Of a stretch of 64,000 nucleotides of DNA, positions 30,147 to 38,970 are shown in pieces (position 1 is the first letter of the stretch; every line of letters begins with the position of its first letter). The translations under genes were made by a program, and so were the position numbers. The notes under the pieces are model-generated. The model searched no databases, was not told the origin of the DNA, and was given only the letters and a program-made list of their open reading frames with translations. The DNA is taken from NCBI RefSeq assembly GCF_026241155.1, contig NZ_JAPFGP010000008.1, positions 1-64,000 on the forward strand, read 5' to 3'. The stretch comes from Paucibacter sp. PLA-PC-4. Lineage in GTDB: Bacteria; Pseudomonadota; Gammaproteobacteria; Burkholderiales; Burkholderiaceae_C.

Positions 30147-31651
30147 AACGCTACTTCGGCAAAGCTGCGCAGCTTGCGGCTGTGCAGCTGCGTCAGGTGG
30201 CGCTTGCGCAGCAGCTCGACCGCGCGCAGCCCGATGCGCAGATGCTGGTCAACCCGCTCGCGATAGAACTGGTTGGCCATGCCGGGCAGCTTGATCTCGC
30301 CATGCAGCGGCTTGTCGGAGACGCACAGCAGGGTGCCGTAGGGCACGCGGAAGCGGAAACCATTGGCCGCCAGTGTGGCGCTCTCCATGTCCAGTGCCAC
30401 TGCGCGGCTCTGGCTGAAGCGGCGCTCGGGCCCCCCGTCGACATGGTTGGGCAGCAGCTCCCAGTTGCGGTTGTCGGTCGAGGCGACGGTGCCGGTGCGG
30501 AAGATCTGCTTGAGCGCCGGGCCGGTAAGACCTGTCACCTCGGCCACCGCTTCTTCGAGCGCCTGCTGGATCTCGGCCAGCGGCGGGATCGGCACCCACA
30601 GCGGCAGCTCCTCGTCGAGTACATGGTCTTCTCGCACATAGCCGTGGGCCAGCACATAGTCGCCGAGTGCCTGGCTGTTGCGCAGGCCAGCGCAGTGGCC
30701 CAGCATCAGCCATGCATGTGGGCGCAGCACCGCGATATGGTCGCTCATGGTCTTGGCATTGGCGGGGCCGACGCCGATGTTCACCATTGTGATGCCGCTG
30801 CGGTCCTGGCGAATCAAGTGATAGGCCGGCATCTGCGGCAGCCGGGGCAGGGCCTGGCCCAAAGCATCGGCCGCTTCCGCCGACAGGCCGACGCGGCGCG
30901 TGACGAGATTGCCGGGCTCGACGAAAGCGATGCAGTCGTCGTGCTCATGGGGATGGGCCGGGTCGGGCGTGCGCGCCATCAGCTCGTGACCCAGGCGCAC
31001 GAACTCGTCGATATAGAACTGATAGTTGGTGAACAACACGAAGTTCTGGAAGTGATCGGTCGAGGTGCCGGTGTAGTGGCGCAGCCGGTGCAGCGAGTAG
31101 TCGACCCGCGGCGCGGTGAACAGGGCCAGTGGCGCCGGCGCGCCGGGCGCACCCTGGTGGGTGCCGTTGGCGATGCCGTCGTCCATCGCGGCCAGGTCGG
31201 GCAGGTCGAACAGGTCGCGCATCAGCAGGCGGCGCTCGGCGCTCAGCGCGCCTTCGACATGGTCGTGCTCGCCGAGCGCGAAATGCAGTGGGATCGGTTG
31301 GTTGCTGGTGCCCACCTCCAGGCTCACGCCGTGGTTGATCAGCAGCAGGCGGAACTGTTCCAGGTAGTAGTCGCCGAACAAATCGGGCCGGGTCAGCGTG
31401 GTCTCGTAGCTGCCGGGGCCGGCGACAAAGCCGTAGGCCAGGGTCGAGACCGCGCGTGCCACCGTGCGGGTGTGGATGCGCACAAAGGGGTAGCAGGCGC
31501 GTACCCGGCTGATCTCCTCGCCGGCGACGAAGCGCTGCAGCGCTTCGCGCAGGCTGGCGACGCTGGCGGCGTAGATTTCCTGGGCGCGCGCCAGCGCGGC
31601 CTCGGCCTGGTCAAACGCGATGGGGGCGAAGAAGGGCGGCTTGTTCATCAT
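30140..31651 (-). CDS. amn: AMP nucleosidase
   Basis: This 503-residue protein hydrolyses AMP to adenine and ribose 5-phosphate in purine salvage. The family-typical segments are [20 protein letters not shown] near the N-terminus, then [21 protein letters not shown] and [18 protein letters not shown]. The C-terminal [24 protein letters not shown] is the phosphorylase-fold active site. ATG codons at 31651 and 31648 are adjacent and either may be used; no good ribosome-binding site is seen. The DUF1127 gene overlaps its start by about 40 nt, so translation may be coupled. Confidence 0.94.
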
Positions 31652-31826
31652 GGCGCCATTGTGGCGCGGCAGCGCAGGCCTCCAGCTCTCCTCGCCCCAA
31701 TCCCAGGTCCAGCAGCTCACGCTCGCTCATCGCCAGCAGCTGGCGGCGTGCCGCGTGCCGGCGAAGCGCCGTATGCCAGCGCTGGCTGAGACATTGCAAA
31801 AGCGTCGGGGCATGATCGTCTGGCAT
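31611..31826 (-). CDS. DUF1127 small protein
   Basis: This 71-residue protein carries a DUF1127 motif in its middle (RRQLLAMSERELLDLGLGRGELE, described here at residues 27-49). Small arginine-rich DUF1127 proteins in other proteobacteria affect RNA or phosphate and carbon metabolism; the role here is unknown. It overlaps the 5' end of amn by about 40 nt in another frame and is divergent from a LysR regulator. It would be the first gene of the amn transcript. Confidence 0.72.
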   Translation of the reverse strand: MPDDHAPTLLQCLSQRWHTALRRHAARRQLLAMSERELLDLGLGRGELEACAAAPQWRHDEQAALLRPHRV

Positions 31827-31871
31827 GGCGGTTTCCGGTGGTGATGCTCGCCATGCTCGGTCCGCGACTAA

Positions 31872-31889
31872 GATTTGAAAAGTTGAATC
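31872..31889. promoter_or_regulatory. Possible LysR-type binding site
   Basis: GATT and AATC form a short dyad, with the intervening bases TGAAAAGTTG, in the 90-nt gap between the divergent DUF1127-amn unit and the LysR gene. Location and spacing suit a LysR box, but the arms are only four bases long, so the call is weak. Confidence 0.3.
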
Positions 31890-31916
31890 ATCTGACGACA
31901 GACCACAGGAAATCCT

Positions 31917-32846
31917 ATGCGTAGTCTGAATCTTGACCAGTTGCGCAGCCTGGTGGCGATTGCCGACCTGGGCAGTTTTGCCGCCGCCGCCCAGGCCCTG
32001 CACCTGGCAGCGCCGACCATCAGCCTGCAGATCAGCGAGCTGGAGTCGCGCGTCGGCGCCCAGCTGTTGCAGCGTGGCCGGCGCGGCGCGCTGCCGACCT
32101 CGGCCGGCGCCCTGCTGGTTCAGCGCGCACGCGGCCTGCTGCGCGAGGCCGATGAAACACTGGCCGAGCTGGGTCGCCATGCCAAGGGCCTGGCCGGGCG
32201 GGTGCGGCTGGCTGCGCAGACCGGCGTGGCGGCCCATGTGCTGCCGCCGCTGCTGCTGCCGTTGGCGGCCGAGCGGCCCGCGATCGAGCTGGCGCTGAGT
32301 GTGCTGGGTACCCATCACACGCTGGCGGGCCTGCTGGCCGGCACGCTGGACATCGGCATCGTGACCCTGCCGATCGAACCTCAGCCGGGCCTGCAGTGCC
32401 GGCCGTGGCGCCGCGATCCGATGCTGGCCTGCTTGCCATCAGGCTGGTCGGCGCCGGCCCGGATCACGCCGGCCTGGCTGGCCGATCGGCCGATGATCGT
32501 CAACGACGCCAGCACCCAGATGCAGCGGCTCACGCTGGCCTGGTTTGGCGCGGCCGGCCAGGTGCCGCGGCCCGGCATCGAGCTCAATTACAACGAGGCG
32601 ATGAAGAGCCTGGTGGCGGCCGGCTACGGCGCGGCCATCCTGCCGATCGAGGCCGAAGCCCCGGATCGACATGCGATGCAGCTGCGACCCCTATCGCCGC
32701 CGCTATGGCGCGAGCTGGGCCTGGTGCACCGGCCGCGCGAGCTGCTGGCGCCCGCGGTCTGGCCGGTGCTGGACGCGCTGCTGGGCGCCGTCAAGCCTCA
32801 GGCGGCCTCGAGAACGAAGCCGACGCCGCGCACCGTGCGCACATAG
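31917..32846 (+). CDS. LysR family transcriptional regulator
   Basis: This 309-residue regulator has the LysR helix-turn-helix at residues 1-65 (LRSLVAIADLGSFAAAAQALHLAAPTISLQISELE, described from residue 9). The effector-binding domain includes GTLDIGIVTLPIE and VAAGYGAAILPIEAE. Being divergent from DUF1127-amn, it probably controls purine salvage or itself. The last 49 nt overlap the 3' end of the convergent response-regulator gene, and the C-terminal tail (TKPTPRTVRT) may be a run-on. Confidence 0.92.
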   Translation: MRSLNLDQLRSLVAIADLGSFAAAAQALHLAAPTISLQISELESRVGAQLLQRGRRGALPTSAGALLVQRARGLLREADETLAELGRHAKGLAGRVRLAAQTGVAAHVLPPLLLPLAAERPAIELALSVLGTHHTLAGLLAGTLDIGIVTLPIEPQPGLQCRPWRRDPMLACLPSGWSAPARITPAWLADRPMIVNDASTQMQRLTLAWFGAAGQVPRPGIELNYNEAMKSLVAAGYGAAILPIEAEAPDRHAMQLRPLSPPLWRELGLVHRPRELLAPAVWPVLDALLGAVKPQAASRTKPTPRTVRT

Positions 32847-33460
32847 CCATCGCCGATCTTCTTGCGCAGATTGAAGATGTGCACATCCAGCGCATGGCTG
32901 TCCGAGTGGGGCAGGGCCTGCGCCTCCAGCTCGCGGCGTGTCACGACGTGGCCACTGCGCTTGATCAGGGTCAGCAGGATGCTGAACTCAGTGCGCGAGA
33001 GATTGATCGCCTGGTTGCCGCGCGTCAGCGCCATGCGGCCCTCGTCGAGCGACAGATCGCGGGCCTGCCATGCCAGTGGCTCATCGTGTGAGCCTTGCAG
33101 GCCCGAGCGCCGCGCCAGCGCGCGCAGCCGCGCCAGCAGCTCGGCGCTTGCAAAGGGCTTGACCAGATAGTCGTCCGCGCCGCTGTCCAGACCCTCCAGC
33201 CGGTCCTCGATGCCGTCGCGTGCGGTGATCACGATGACTGGCAGCTGTGGGTCCTGCTGGCGCAGCTTCAGCAGCAGCGCCAGCCCGCAGCCATCGGGTA
33301 AACCCAGGTCCAGCACCAGGGCACTGAAGCGCCGCTCCAGCAACTGCTGCTGGGCGTCGACCAGGCGCCGGACCCAGACCAATTCATGACCGCCCTCGCT
33401 CAGTAGCGCATGCAGTGAGCGTCCCAGCTCCAGGTCGTCCTCTACCAGGCAGATCTTCAT
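32798..33460 (-). CDS. OmpR-family response regulator
   Basis: This 220-residue regulator has a receiver with Asp51 (LVLDLGLPDG) and Lys in YLVKPF. Its winged-helix DNA-binding domain has INLSRTEFSILLTLI and HALDVHIFNLRKKIGDGYVRTVRGVGFVL. No kinase gene is adjacent. The probable partner lies 4 kb away at 37441-38832, on the other side of the chitinase and receptor genes. A 22-bp element upstream of this gene recurs upstream of the kinase, supporting one regulatory unit. Confidence 0.93.
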   Translation of the reverse strand: MKICLVEDDLELGRSLHALLSEGGHELVWVRRLVDAQQQLLERRFSALVLDLGLPDGCGLALLLKLRQQDPQLPVIVITARDGIEDRLEGLDSGADDYLVKPFASAELLARLRALARRSGLQGSHDEPLAWQARDLSLDEGRMALTRGNQAINLSRTEFSILLTLIKRSGHVVTRRELEAQALPHSDSHALDVHIFNLRKKIGDGYVRTVRGVGFVLEAA

Positions 33461-33493
33461 CGCCGCGTCCTTCTGTGGCGTCGCATTGGTGCA

Positions 33494-33515
33494 CTCTTAA
33501 TCATCTCTTGAGCCA
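33494..33515 (+). promoter_or_regulatory. Shared regulator box, copy 1
   Basis: The element CTCTTAATC-N5-TTGAGCCA lies in the gap between the divergent response regulator and chitinase genes. The same 17 defined bases with the same N5 spacer recur at 38910-38931. Within this copy CTCTTAATC and CTCTTGAGC form a direct repeat with an 11-bp period, the pattern bound by OmpR/PhoB-type regulators. The adjacent response regulator is the obvious candidate, by inference. Confidence 0.7.
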
Positions 33516-33610
33516 CCGCGAGCGCTATCCATCGGATGATTCATACAACCAATAGCGTACCAGTGCCCCCTTGCACCGGACAGCGGGAAAAACCAGAGGA
33601 GTGTGGCGAG

Positions 33611-34333
33611 ATGCGAGTGTTCAAGGGCCTTCTGGCCGTTTCTGCCGGTTCGGCAATCTGGGCCATGTCGGCCTTTGCTGCGCTTGCGACGGCGGCTCCG
33701 GCTGCGCAGATGCTACCCAGCAAGGCGCAGTTCGACACCCTGTTCCCGCAGCGCATTGCCTTCTACAGCTACGAGGGTTTTGTGGCCGCCGTGCGCCAAA
33801 CCCCGGGTTTCGCCGCCTGGGGCAGCGACGAGCAGCGCAGCCAGGAGATGGCAGCTTTCCTGGGGCAGATCGCCCATGAGTCAGACGAGCTACGCGCCCA
33901 GCGCGAGTATCGTAAGGAGAACTGGGGCAACTACTGCCGCCAGGGCCCGGGCGAGTCCTGCGCGCCAGGCCAGCAGTATTACGGCCGCGGCCCGATTCAG
34001 CTGAGTTGGAACTACCAGTACAAGCGCGCGGGCGATTTCCTCGGTCTGGACCTGTGGTCCGACCCAGACCTGGTCGCGCGCGACGCCACCGTCGCCTGGC
34101 GCACCGCCCTCTGGTACTGGATGACTCAGCCCGGCGAGTCGGCGCGCTCACCGCACCAGGCGCTGCGCGACCAACTTGGTTTCGGTGCCACCACGCGTGC
34201 CATCAACGGCACGCTGGAGTGTGACAAGCCCGCCGACCCTGACGCGCTGCGCAAGAACCAGCGGCGCATTGATTTTTACAAACACGCCAGTCAGCTGTTT
34301 GGCGTTCCCCTTTTGCACCCGTTGGGGTGCTGA
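33611..34333 (+). CDS. Secreted GH19 chitinase
   Basis: This 240-residue exported endochitinase hydrolyses beta-1,4-linked GlcNAc polymers. A signal peptide (about residues 1-30) is followed by a GH19 catalytic domain. Glu90 in IAHES and Glu99 keep the nine-residue spacing of the catalytic pair in bacterial GH19 enzymes. QYYGRGPIQLSWNYQY is the GH19 signature. There is no separate chitin-binding domain. The start at 33611 gives the signal peptide and follows GAGGAG. The TonB receptor starts 18 nt later, so the two are co-transcribed. Confidence 0.94.
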   Translation: MRVFKGLLAVSAGSAIWAMSAFAALATAAPAAQMLPSKAQFDTLFPQRIAFYSYEGFVAAVRQTPGFAAWGSDEQRSQEMAAFLGQIAHESDELRAQREYRKENWGNYCRQGPGESCAPGQQYYGRGPIQLSWNYQYKRAGDFLGLDLWSDPDLVARDATVAWRTALWYWMTQPGESARSPHQALRDQLGFGATTRAINGTLECDKPADPDALRKNQRRIDFYKHASQLFGVPLLHPLGC

Positions 34334-34351
34334 TTACCGGAGTCCAAGACC

Positions 34352-37216
34352 ATGCGAGAGAAGAAGACGATGCACAGACAGTCCGCCATCGCAGCCGCCG
34401 TGCTGCTGAGCCTGAGCCTGCCCGCCCAGGCACAGGAAACCCCCAAGCAGGACGGCGCCAAGAAGCTGGAGACTGTTGTTGTGACCGGCATCCGAGCCAG
34501 CCTCAAGAAGGCGCTGGACACCAAACGCGATGCCGAATCCATCATCGACGTCGTTACCGCCGAGGACGTGGGAAAGTTCCCGGCCACCAATGTGGCCGAG
34601 GCCATCACGGTGATTCCCGGCGTCACTATTGACAAGGCCTTCGGCCAGGGCGAGAAGATTTCCATCCTGGGCACCGACCCGGCACTCAACCGCACCTTGC
34701 TCAACGGTCAGGCGATCGCCTCGGGCGACTGGTTCATGGCTGAGCAGCAGGGCCGCAGCTTCAACTACACGCTGTTGGCCCCGCAGCTGGTGAACAAGGT
34801 CGAGGTGCACAAGTCGCCGGAGGCCTGGCTGGACGAAGGCTCGGTGGGCGGCACGGTCAATATCAGTACCCGCAAGCCGCTGGACATGAAGGGCTTGACC
34901 CTGGCCGGCTCGGTGAACTATCTCTACAACGATCGCGTCGGCAATGGCAAGCCTACGCTGTCGGGCCTGTTCGGCTGGAAGAACGAGGCCAATACGTTTG
35001 GCATGCTGGTGTCGGCGCAGCGCTCGGAGGAGCGCATCCGTCGTGACGGCGTTGAGTCCTACGGCACCGTGCGCGGCAGCGCCTACATCAACGGCGTGGG
35101 CGGCTCGCCCAATTCGGTCACCACCACCAGCACCGACTGGTCGCAGAACCCGCCGGCAACCATGCCCCCGAGCTGTGTCGGCAACTGCAAGACCACGCTG
35201 TTGGCCAACCCGAACGCCATCGCCCCGAACTCGATCAGCGCGCACTACTTCGACCAGACCCGTGATCGCGACACGCTGTCTCTGTCGCTGCAGGCCCGGC
35301 CGCACAAGAAGCTCGACGTCGAATTCAATCTGCTGGATGTCAAGGCAAAGTACGACAACATCACGCATTCAATGTTCGCCTTCAATGGCAATCCCTGGAA
35401 CTCGCTGAACGCGTTGACCGATCTGAGCGTCGATGGCGGCGTCATCAACAAGGCATCATTCCGCAACGGCCTGACGGTCTATGACCTGATCAACCGCCGC
35501 GCCACGGTGAACACCGATTCACACGATCTGAAGCTGACCTGGAAGGAAGACCGCTGGTTCGCCTCGGCCCATGCCGGCAGTTCCAAGGCCACCGGCGGTA
35601 CTGACCGCCAGGTGTTCGGTGAATTCCTCGGCAAGGCCAATTACAGCTATGACCTGAGCGGCTCGGTGCCCAAACTGAACTTCACCGGCTACCAGACCGC
35701 GCCAATCAGCGACATCGCCGTGCACATGCCGCCGGCCAAATCGGGCAGCCCCTTTAACGACGCCGAGGGCTTCCGTCTCGACGGAGGCGGACCTGCCGGT
35801 GGCTGGCACACCAATCCGCCGAACGCGACCAACTGGGGCGCGGGCTGGGGCGGCAATATCGTCGCCAAACCGACCAAAGACGAGGAGAAGTACTTCCAGC
35901 TCGACTTCGGCGTCAAGTTCGTCGACTCGCCGGTTCACCAGGTTCGCTTCGGCATCAAGCGCCGCGAGCACGAGACTGGGCAAACGATGTCCGGCGTGTC
36001 GCTGGCCTCGATCAAAGGCTATGGGGATCTAAGCGCCACCCAGTTCAGCCCGAAATCGGTGCCCAGCGGCTATCTGGCTGGGTTTGGCGATGTGGGCGAC
36101 CTCAGCAAGCGCTTCATGATCGACGGCTGGGCCCTGGCTGACTACATCAACAGCGGCAAGTGGCTGGCGCCCTGGCAGACCATGCCTACGCCGAGTACCT
36201 TCAGCGATCCCTCCTATGCTGCCAACACTTGGGTGGTGAAGGAGAACGTCAATGCCGGCTATGTGCAGGCCGACTTCAGTCAGGACCGGCTGCGCGGCAA
36301 TGTAGGTGTGCGTCTCGTGAAGACCGAGTCCAATAGCATGGGCTGGGCCTGTACCGTCAACACCAGCCCCTGCCCGGCTGACAAGTACGCCCCAACCAGC
36401 GTCAAGAAGAGCTACACCAACACCCTGCCGAGCCTGAACGTGGTCTATGACCTGAACGACAGTGTGGTGCTGCGAGGCTCGGCGGCCAAGGTCATGGCGC
36501 GCCCGAACTACGGCGATATGTCCAGCTATTTGTGGATCGCCGACGCGACCTTGACGGGCGGCGGCGGCAACCCCGACCTCAAGCCCTACAAGTCCACCAA
36601 TCTGGACTTTTCGGCCGAGTGGTACTTTGCCAGCAACGCCATCCTGGCCGGCACCCTGTTCCACAAAAAGGTGGACGACTACATCCTGACCACCACTCGC
36701 AAGGAGACCCATTACAACCAGAACCGTCAGCGCAACGAGGAGTACGACATCTCGCGCCCCAGCAACGCGGGCAGCGCCACGATCAAGGGCTTCTCTCTGG
36801 CCTATCAGGCGACCTTTGGCAACGGCCTGGGCCTGCTGACCAACTACACCCATGCCGAGGCCAAGGCAGCGACGGGCGCCCGGTTGCCCTTCAACTCCAA
36901 GCATCAAGTGACCTTCAGCCCGTTCTATGAGACCGATCGCTGGAGTGCCCGCGCTACCTACTCCTGGCGCTCCAAGTACTACACGCAGGCCGACCGCGGC
37001 AACTTCCTGGTTACCGATGACTACGGCTCGCTGGAAGCCAATATCAACTTCAAAATCACCGACAAGCTGACCCTGGGGCTCGATGGCATGAATCTGCTGG
37101 ACAGCGAGTACCGCTCCTACGCCGAAGTGGCCGGGGTGGCGGCCACCGAGAAGCTGACGCGCGGCATCTACAAGACAGGCCGCCGCTATATGGCCACGCT
37201 GCGCTTCACCTACTGA
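34352..37216 (+). CDS. TonB-dependent receptor, probable chito-oligosaccharide uptake
   Basis: This outer-membrane receptor has 954 residues: a signal peptide ending near PAQAQ, a plug domain (VVVTGIRASLKKALDTKRDAE, described from residue 42, then EAITVIPGVTIDK) and a 22-strand-type barrel. The barrel closes with RRYMATLRFTY, a C-terminus ending in aromatic Tyr. It is of the large Xanthomonas/Caulobacter type used for sugars. Its position behind a secreted chitinase suggests import of chitin oligomers, which is inference. It may alternatively start at the ATG at 34370. A terminator follows. Confidence 0.92.
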   Translation: MREKKTMHRQSAIAAAVLLSLSLPAQAQETPKQDGAKKLETVVVTGIRASLKKALDTKRDAESIIDVVTAEDVGKFPATNVAEAITVIPGVTIDKAFGQGEKISILGTDPALNRTLLNGQAIASGDWFMAEQQGRSFNYTLLAPQLVNKVEVHKSPEAWLDEGSVGGTVNISTRKPLDMKGLTLAGSVNYLYNDRVGNGKPTLSGLFGWKNEANTFGMLVSAQRSEERIRRDGVESYGTVRGSAYINGVGGSPNSVTTTSTDWSQNPPATMPPSCVGNCKTTLLANPNAIAPNSISAHYFDQTRDRDTLSLSLQARPHKKLDVEFNLLDVKAKYDNITHSMFAFNGNPWNSLNALTDLSVDGGVINKASFRNGLTVYDLINRRATVNTDSHDLKLTWKEDRWFASAHAGSSKATGGTDRQVFGEFLGKANYSYDLSGSVPKLNFTGYQTAPISDIAVHMPPAKSGSPFNDAEGFRLDGGGPAGGWHTNPPNATNWGAGWGGNIVAKPTKDEEKYFQLDFGVKFVDSPVHQVRFGIKRREHETGQTMSGVSLASIKGYGDLSATQFSPKSVPSGYLAGFGDVGDLSKRFMIDGWALADYINSGKWLAPWQTMPTPSTFSDPSYAANTWVVKENVNAGYVQADFSQDRLRGNVGVRLVKTESNSMGWACTVNTSPCPADKYAPTSVKKSYTNTLPSLNVVYDLNDSVVLRGSAAKVMARPNYGDMSSYLWIADATLTGGGGNPDLKPYKSTNLDFSAEWYFASNAILAGTLFHKKVDDYILTTTRKETHYNQNRQRNEEYDISRPSNAGSATIKGFSLAYQATFGNGLGLLTNYTHAEAKAATGARLPFNSKHQVTFSPFYETDRWSARATYSWRSKYYTQADRGNFLVTDDYGSLEANINFKITDKLTLGLDGMNLLDSEYRSYAEVAGVAATEKLTRGIYKTGRRYMATLRFTY

Positions 37217-37270
37217 TGCAGCGCCGGCAACACGCTGGTGTTGCCGCTCTCTGCCGCCTGCTCTGACCCC

Positions 37271-37302
37271 AACGGGCCTGGGATTTCCCGGCCCGTTTTT
37301 TC
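37271..37302 (+). terminator. Terminator of the chitinase-receptor operon
   Basis: AACGGGCC (37271-37278) pairs perfectly with GGCCCGTT (37290-37297), and a T run follows (TTTTTTCT). It lies 54 nt after the receptor stop codon. Confidence 0.9.
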
Positions 37303-37305
37303 TGG

Positions 37306-37433
37306 GTGCGCCCAGGGCGCACCTACTTGGAGGTGAAAGTTCTCAACCGGCCCGGCAAGGAGATCCGCCGGATGCGGACTCGCATGTCCGGTGGTGTGAG
37401 AGGGCTGAGGGGTGACTCCTCACCCTACTCGAT
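37306..37433 (+). mobile_element. Group II intron remnant (ends only, ORF-less)
   Basis: A 128-nt stretch begins with GTGCGCCCAG, the 5' consensus of bacterial group II introns, and ends with CTACTCGAT, a typical 3' end. Near its 3' side lies a domain-V-like hairpin. CCGCCGGA pairs with TCCGGTGG, keeping a CGC catalytic triad with a G-U wobble. A 2-nt bulge and an upper stem TGCG/CGCA follow. A second hairpin (TGAGGGG/CTCCTCA) fits domain VI. Most of domains I-IV and the reverse transcriptase are gone. It sits four bases after the terminator T run, as IIC-class introns do. Confidence 0.75.
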
Positions 37434-37440
37434 TCTCGAG

Positions 37441-38832
37441 CTAGGCTGCCGGAAAGCTCAGGCTGACGCACAGGCCGCGGCCATCGGGTCCGTCGTCCAT
37501 GCGCAGCAGCGCGCCATGCTGGGCTGCTGCGCGCTCGACGATGGCTAGCCCCAGGCCGCTGCCGGGCTGCTCGCCGTCGTGCAGGCGGAAGAAGCGCTCG
37601 AACACCTTCTGGCGCAGCGCCACCGGTATGCCCGGGCCCTGGTCGCAGACCGACAGCCCCAGGCCGCCCCCGGGCTTCGGTGCCAGGCGCACCAGCACCT
37701 GGCTGCCGGGCGGTGAGTACTTGACGGCGTTGTCCACCAAGTTGTCGATCAACGAGCCCATGTTCTCGCGGTTCATGCGAATCCGGCATTCCTCGGGCGC
37801 GCTCAGTTCCACTTCGATGCCCCGCCGCAGCGCCAGCTGGCTGGCCAGCACGATGCGATCTCGCGTCAGCGTCACCAGGTCGTGCTCGCGCATGTCCATC
37901 GCGTCCAGATCGGCGCCCGAGCGCGCCAGCGCCAGCAATTGGTGCACCGTGTGTGTGGCTCGCCTGACGCCTTCGGTCAGGCGCTGCGCGGCCTCGGCCT
38001 GGCGCCCTGTCGCGGCGTTGCCCTCCAACTGCTCGGCATTCAGCTGTATCACCGCCAACGGCGTCTTGAGCTCGTGCGCGGCGTCGAGCAGGAACTCGCG
38101 CTCGCGCTCCAGGCGCTGCTGCAACCGGCTCATCAGCGCGTTAACCGAATTGACGACCGGTGCCAGCTCCACATAGGGCGAGCTGGGCAGTGGCGACAGG
38201 TCCTTGGCCGAGCGCTGCGAGATTTGTGCTCCGATGCGCCGCAGCGGCGCGAAGCCGCGCCGGAACAGCAGCCAGACCGGCAGCACGAGCAGAGGCAGGC
38301 CGTAGAGCAGCGGGCGGGCGTAGTAGCTGAATCCCTTGACGCTGAAGTGCCAGTCGCCCGGCATCTCCTGCCAGCGCCGCACGGTCAGGCCCTGTTCGGG
38401 TGCGCTGGCCTCGGTGTAGAGCCAGAGCTTGTCGCTCTCCAGCCGGTCCAGCTGGGGCGGCGGACGGTCCTTCGGATCGGGGGGCGCAAGCTGCTGGCGC
38501 AGTTGGCCGTGTTGCCAAACCTGCACCACGCTGTGCGGCGTCCGGTGGCCCTTCTGGCGCCATTCGGCGTTGCGCAGCTCCTCCAGATCGCCCAGCGCGG
38601 CATGGATGGCTTTGGGGTCATCAAGCTTGTCCTGCAGCTGCGCCCGCACCAGCTGAGCCCAGAGCTTGTTCTCTGCCTGGCCGTTGCGACTTTGCAGCAG
38701 GCTGATGTCAGCCAGCTCGCGCACGATCAGCCCGGCCCAGGTCAGGAAGATCACAGCGAACACCGCGCCCATGGTGCGGTTGAACAAGGATTGGTGCGCC
38801 GGCGGCGGGGCCATTAGGGTCTCGGTGCTCAT
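37441..38832 (-). CDS. Sensor histidine kinase, probable partner of the OmpR-type regulator
   Basis: This 463-residue kinase has two membrane helices (about 19-39 and 174-190) around a periplasmic domain. A HAMP-like linker follows, then HisKA with His253 in DAAHELKTPLAV, and an ATPase domain with DNLVDNAVKYS, DQGPGI and GSGLGLAIV. It is the QseC/PhoQ-like class that pairs with OmpR-type regulators. The nearest orphan regulator is at 32798-33460. The kinase is divergent from the hexosaminidase gene, with the shared 22-bp box between them. Its stop lies 7 nt after the intron remnant. Confidence 0.92.
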   Translation of the reverse strand: MSTETLMAPPPAHQSLFNRTMGAVFAVIFLTWAGLIVRELADISLLQSRNGQAENKLWAQLVRAQLQDKLDDPKAIHAALGDLEELRNAEWRQKGHRTPHSVVQVWQHGQLRQQLAPPDPKDRPPPQLDRLESDKLWLYTEASAPEQGLTVRRWQEMPGDWHFSVKGFSYYARPLLYGLPLLVLPVWLLFRRGFAPLRRIGAQISQRSAKDLSPLPSSPYVELAPVVNSVNALMSRLQQRLEREREFLLDAAHELKTPLAVIQLNAEQLEGNAATGRQAEAAQRLTEGVRRATHTVHQLLALARSGADLDAMDMREHDLVTLTRDRIVLASQLALRRGIEVELSAPEECRIRMNRENMGSLIDNLVDNAVKYSPPGSQVLVRLAPKPGGGLGLSVCDQGPGIPVALRQKVFERFFRLHDGEQPGSGLGLAIVERAAAQHGALLRMDDGPDGRGLCVSLSFPAA

Positions 38833-38909
38833 GCGTGCTCCATCGGAAAACCACCTCGGGGATGGTTGGCCTCAATTGGAGCAGACCTGAACGGGCGGGA
38901 ATCCTGCGC

Positions 38910-38931
38910 CTCTTAATCCAATATTGAGCCA
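38910..38931 (+). promoter_or_regulatory. Shared regulator box, copy 2
   Basis: CTCTTAATC-N5-TTGAGCCA lies between the divergent kinase and hexosaminidase genes, identical at 17 of 22 positions to the copy at 33494-33515 and in the same orientation. It starts 61 nt before the first ATG of the hexosaminidase gene. It links the kinase/transporter operon to the regulator/chitinase control region. Confidence 0.7.
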
Positions 38932-38970
38932 GCTCGACGCGGATGCCTGCGACAGTTGCAACGGTCTCGG

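Noticed and set aside
30182-31789. 535-codon frame on the plus strand
   Set aside because: It is antisense to AMP nucleosidase and DUF1127. No motif, signal or start site supports it.
37306-37548. Small plus-strand frame after the terminator
   Set aside because: Its first half is the intron remnant's structural RNA, and the remainder is antisense to the histidine kinase end.
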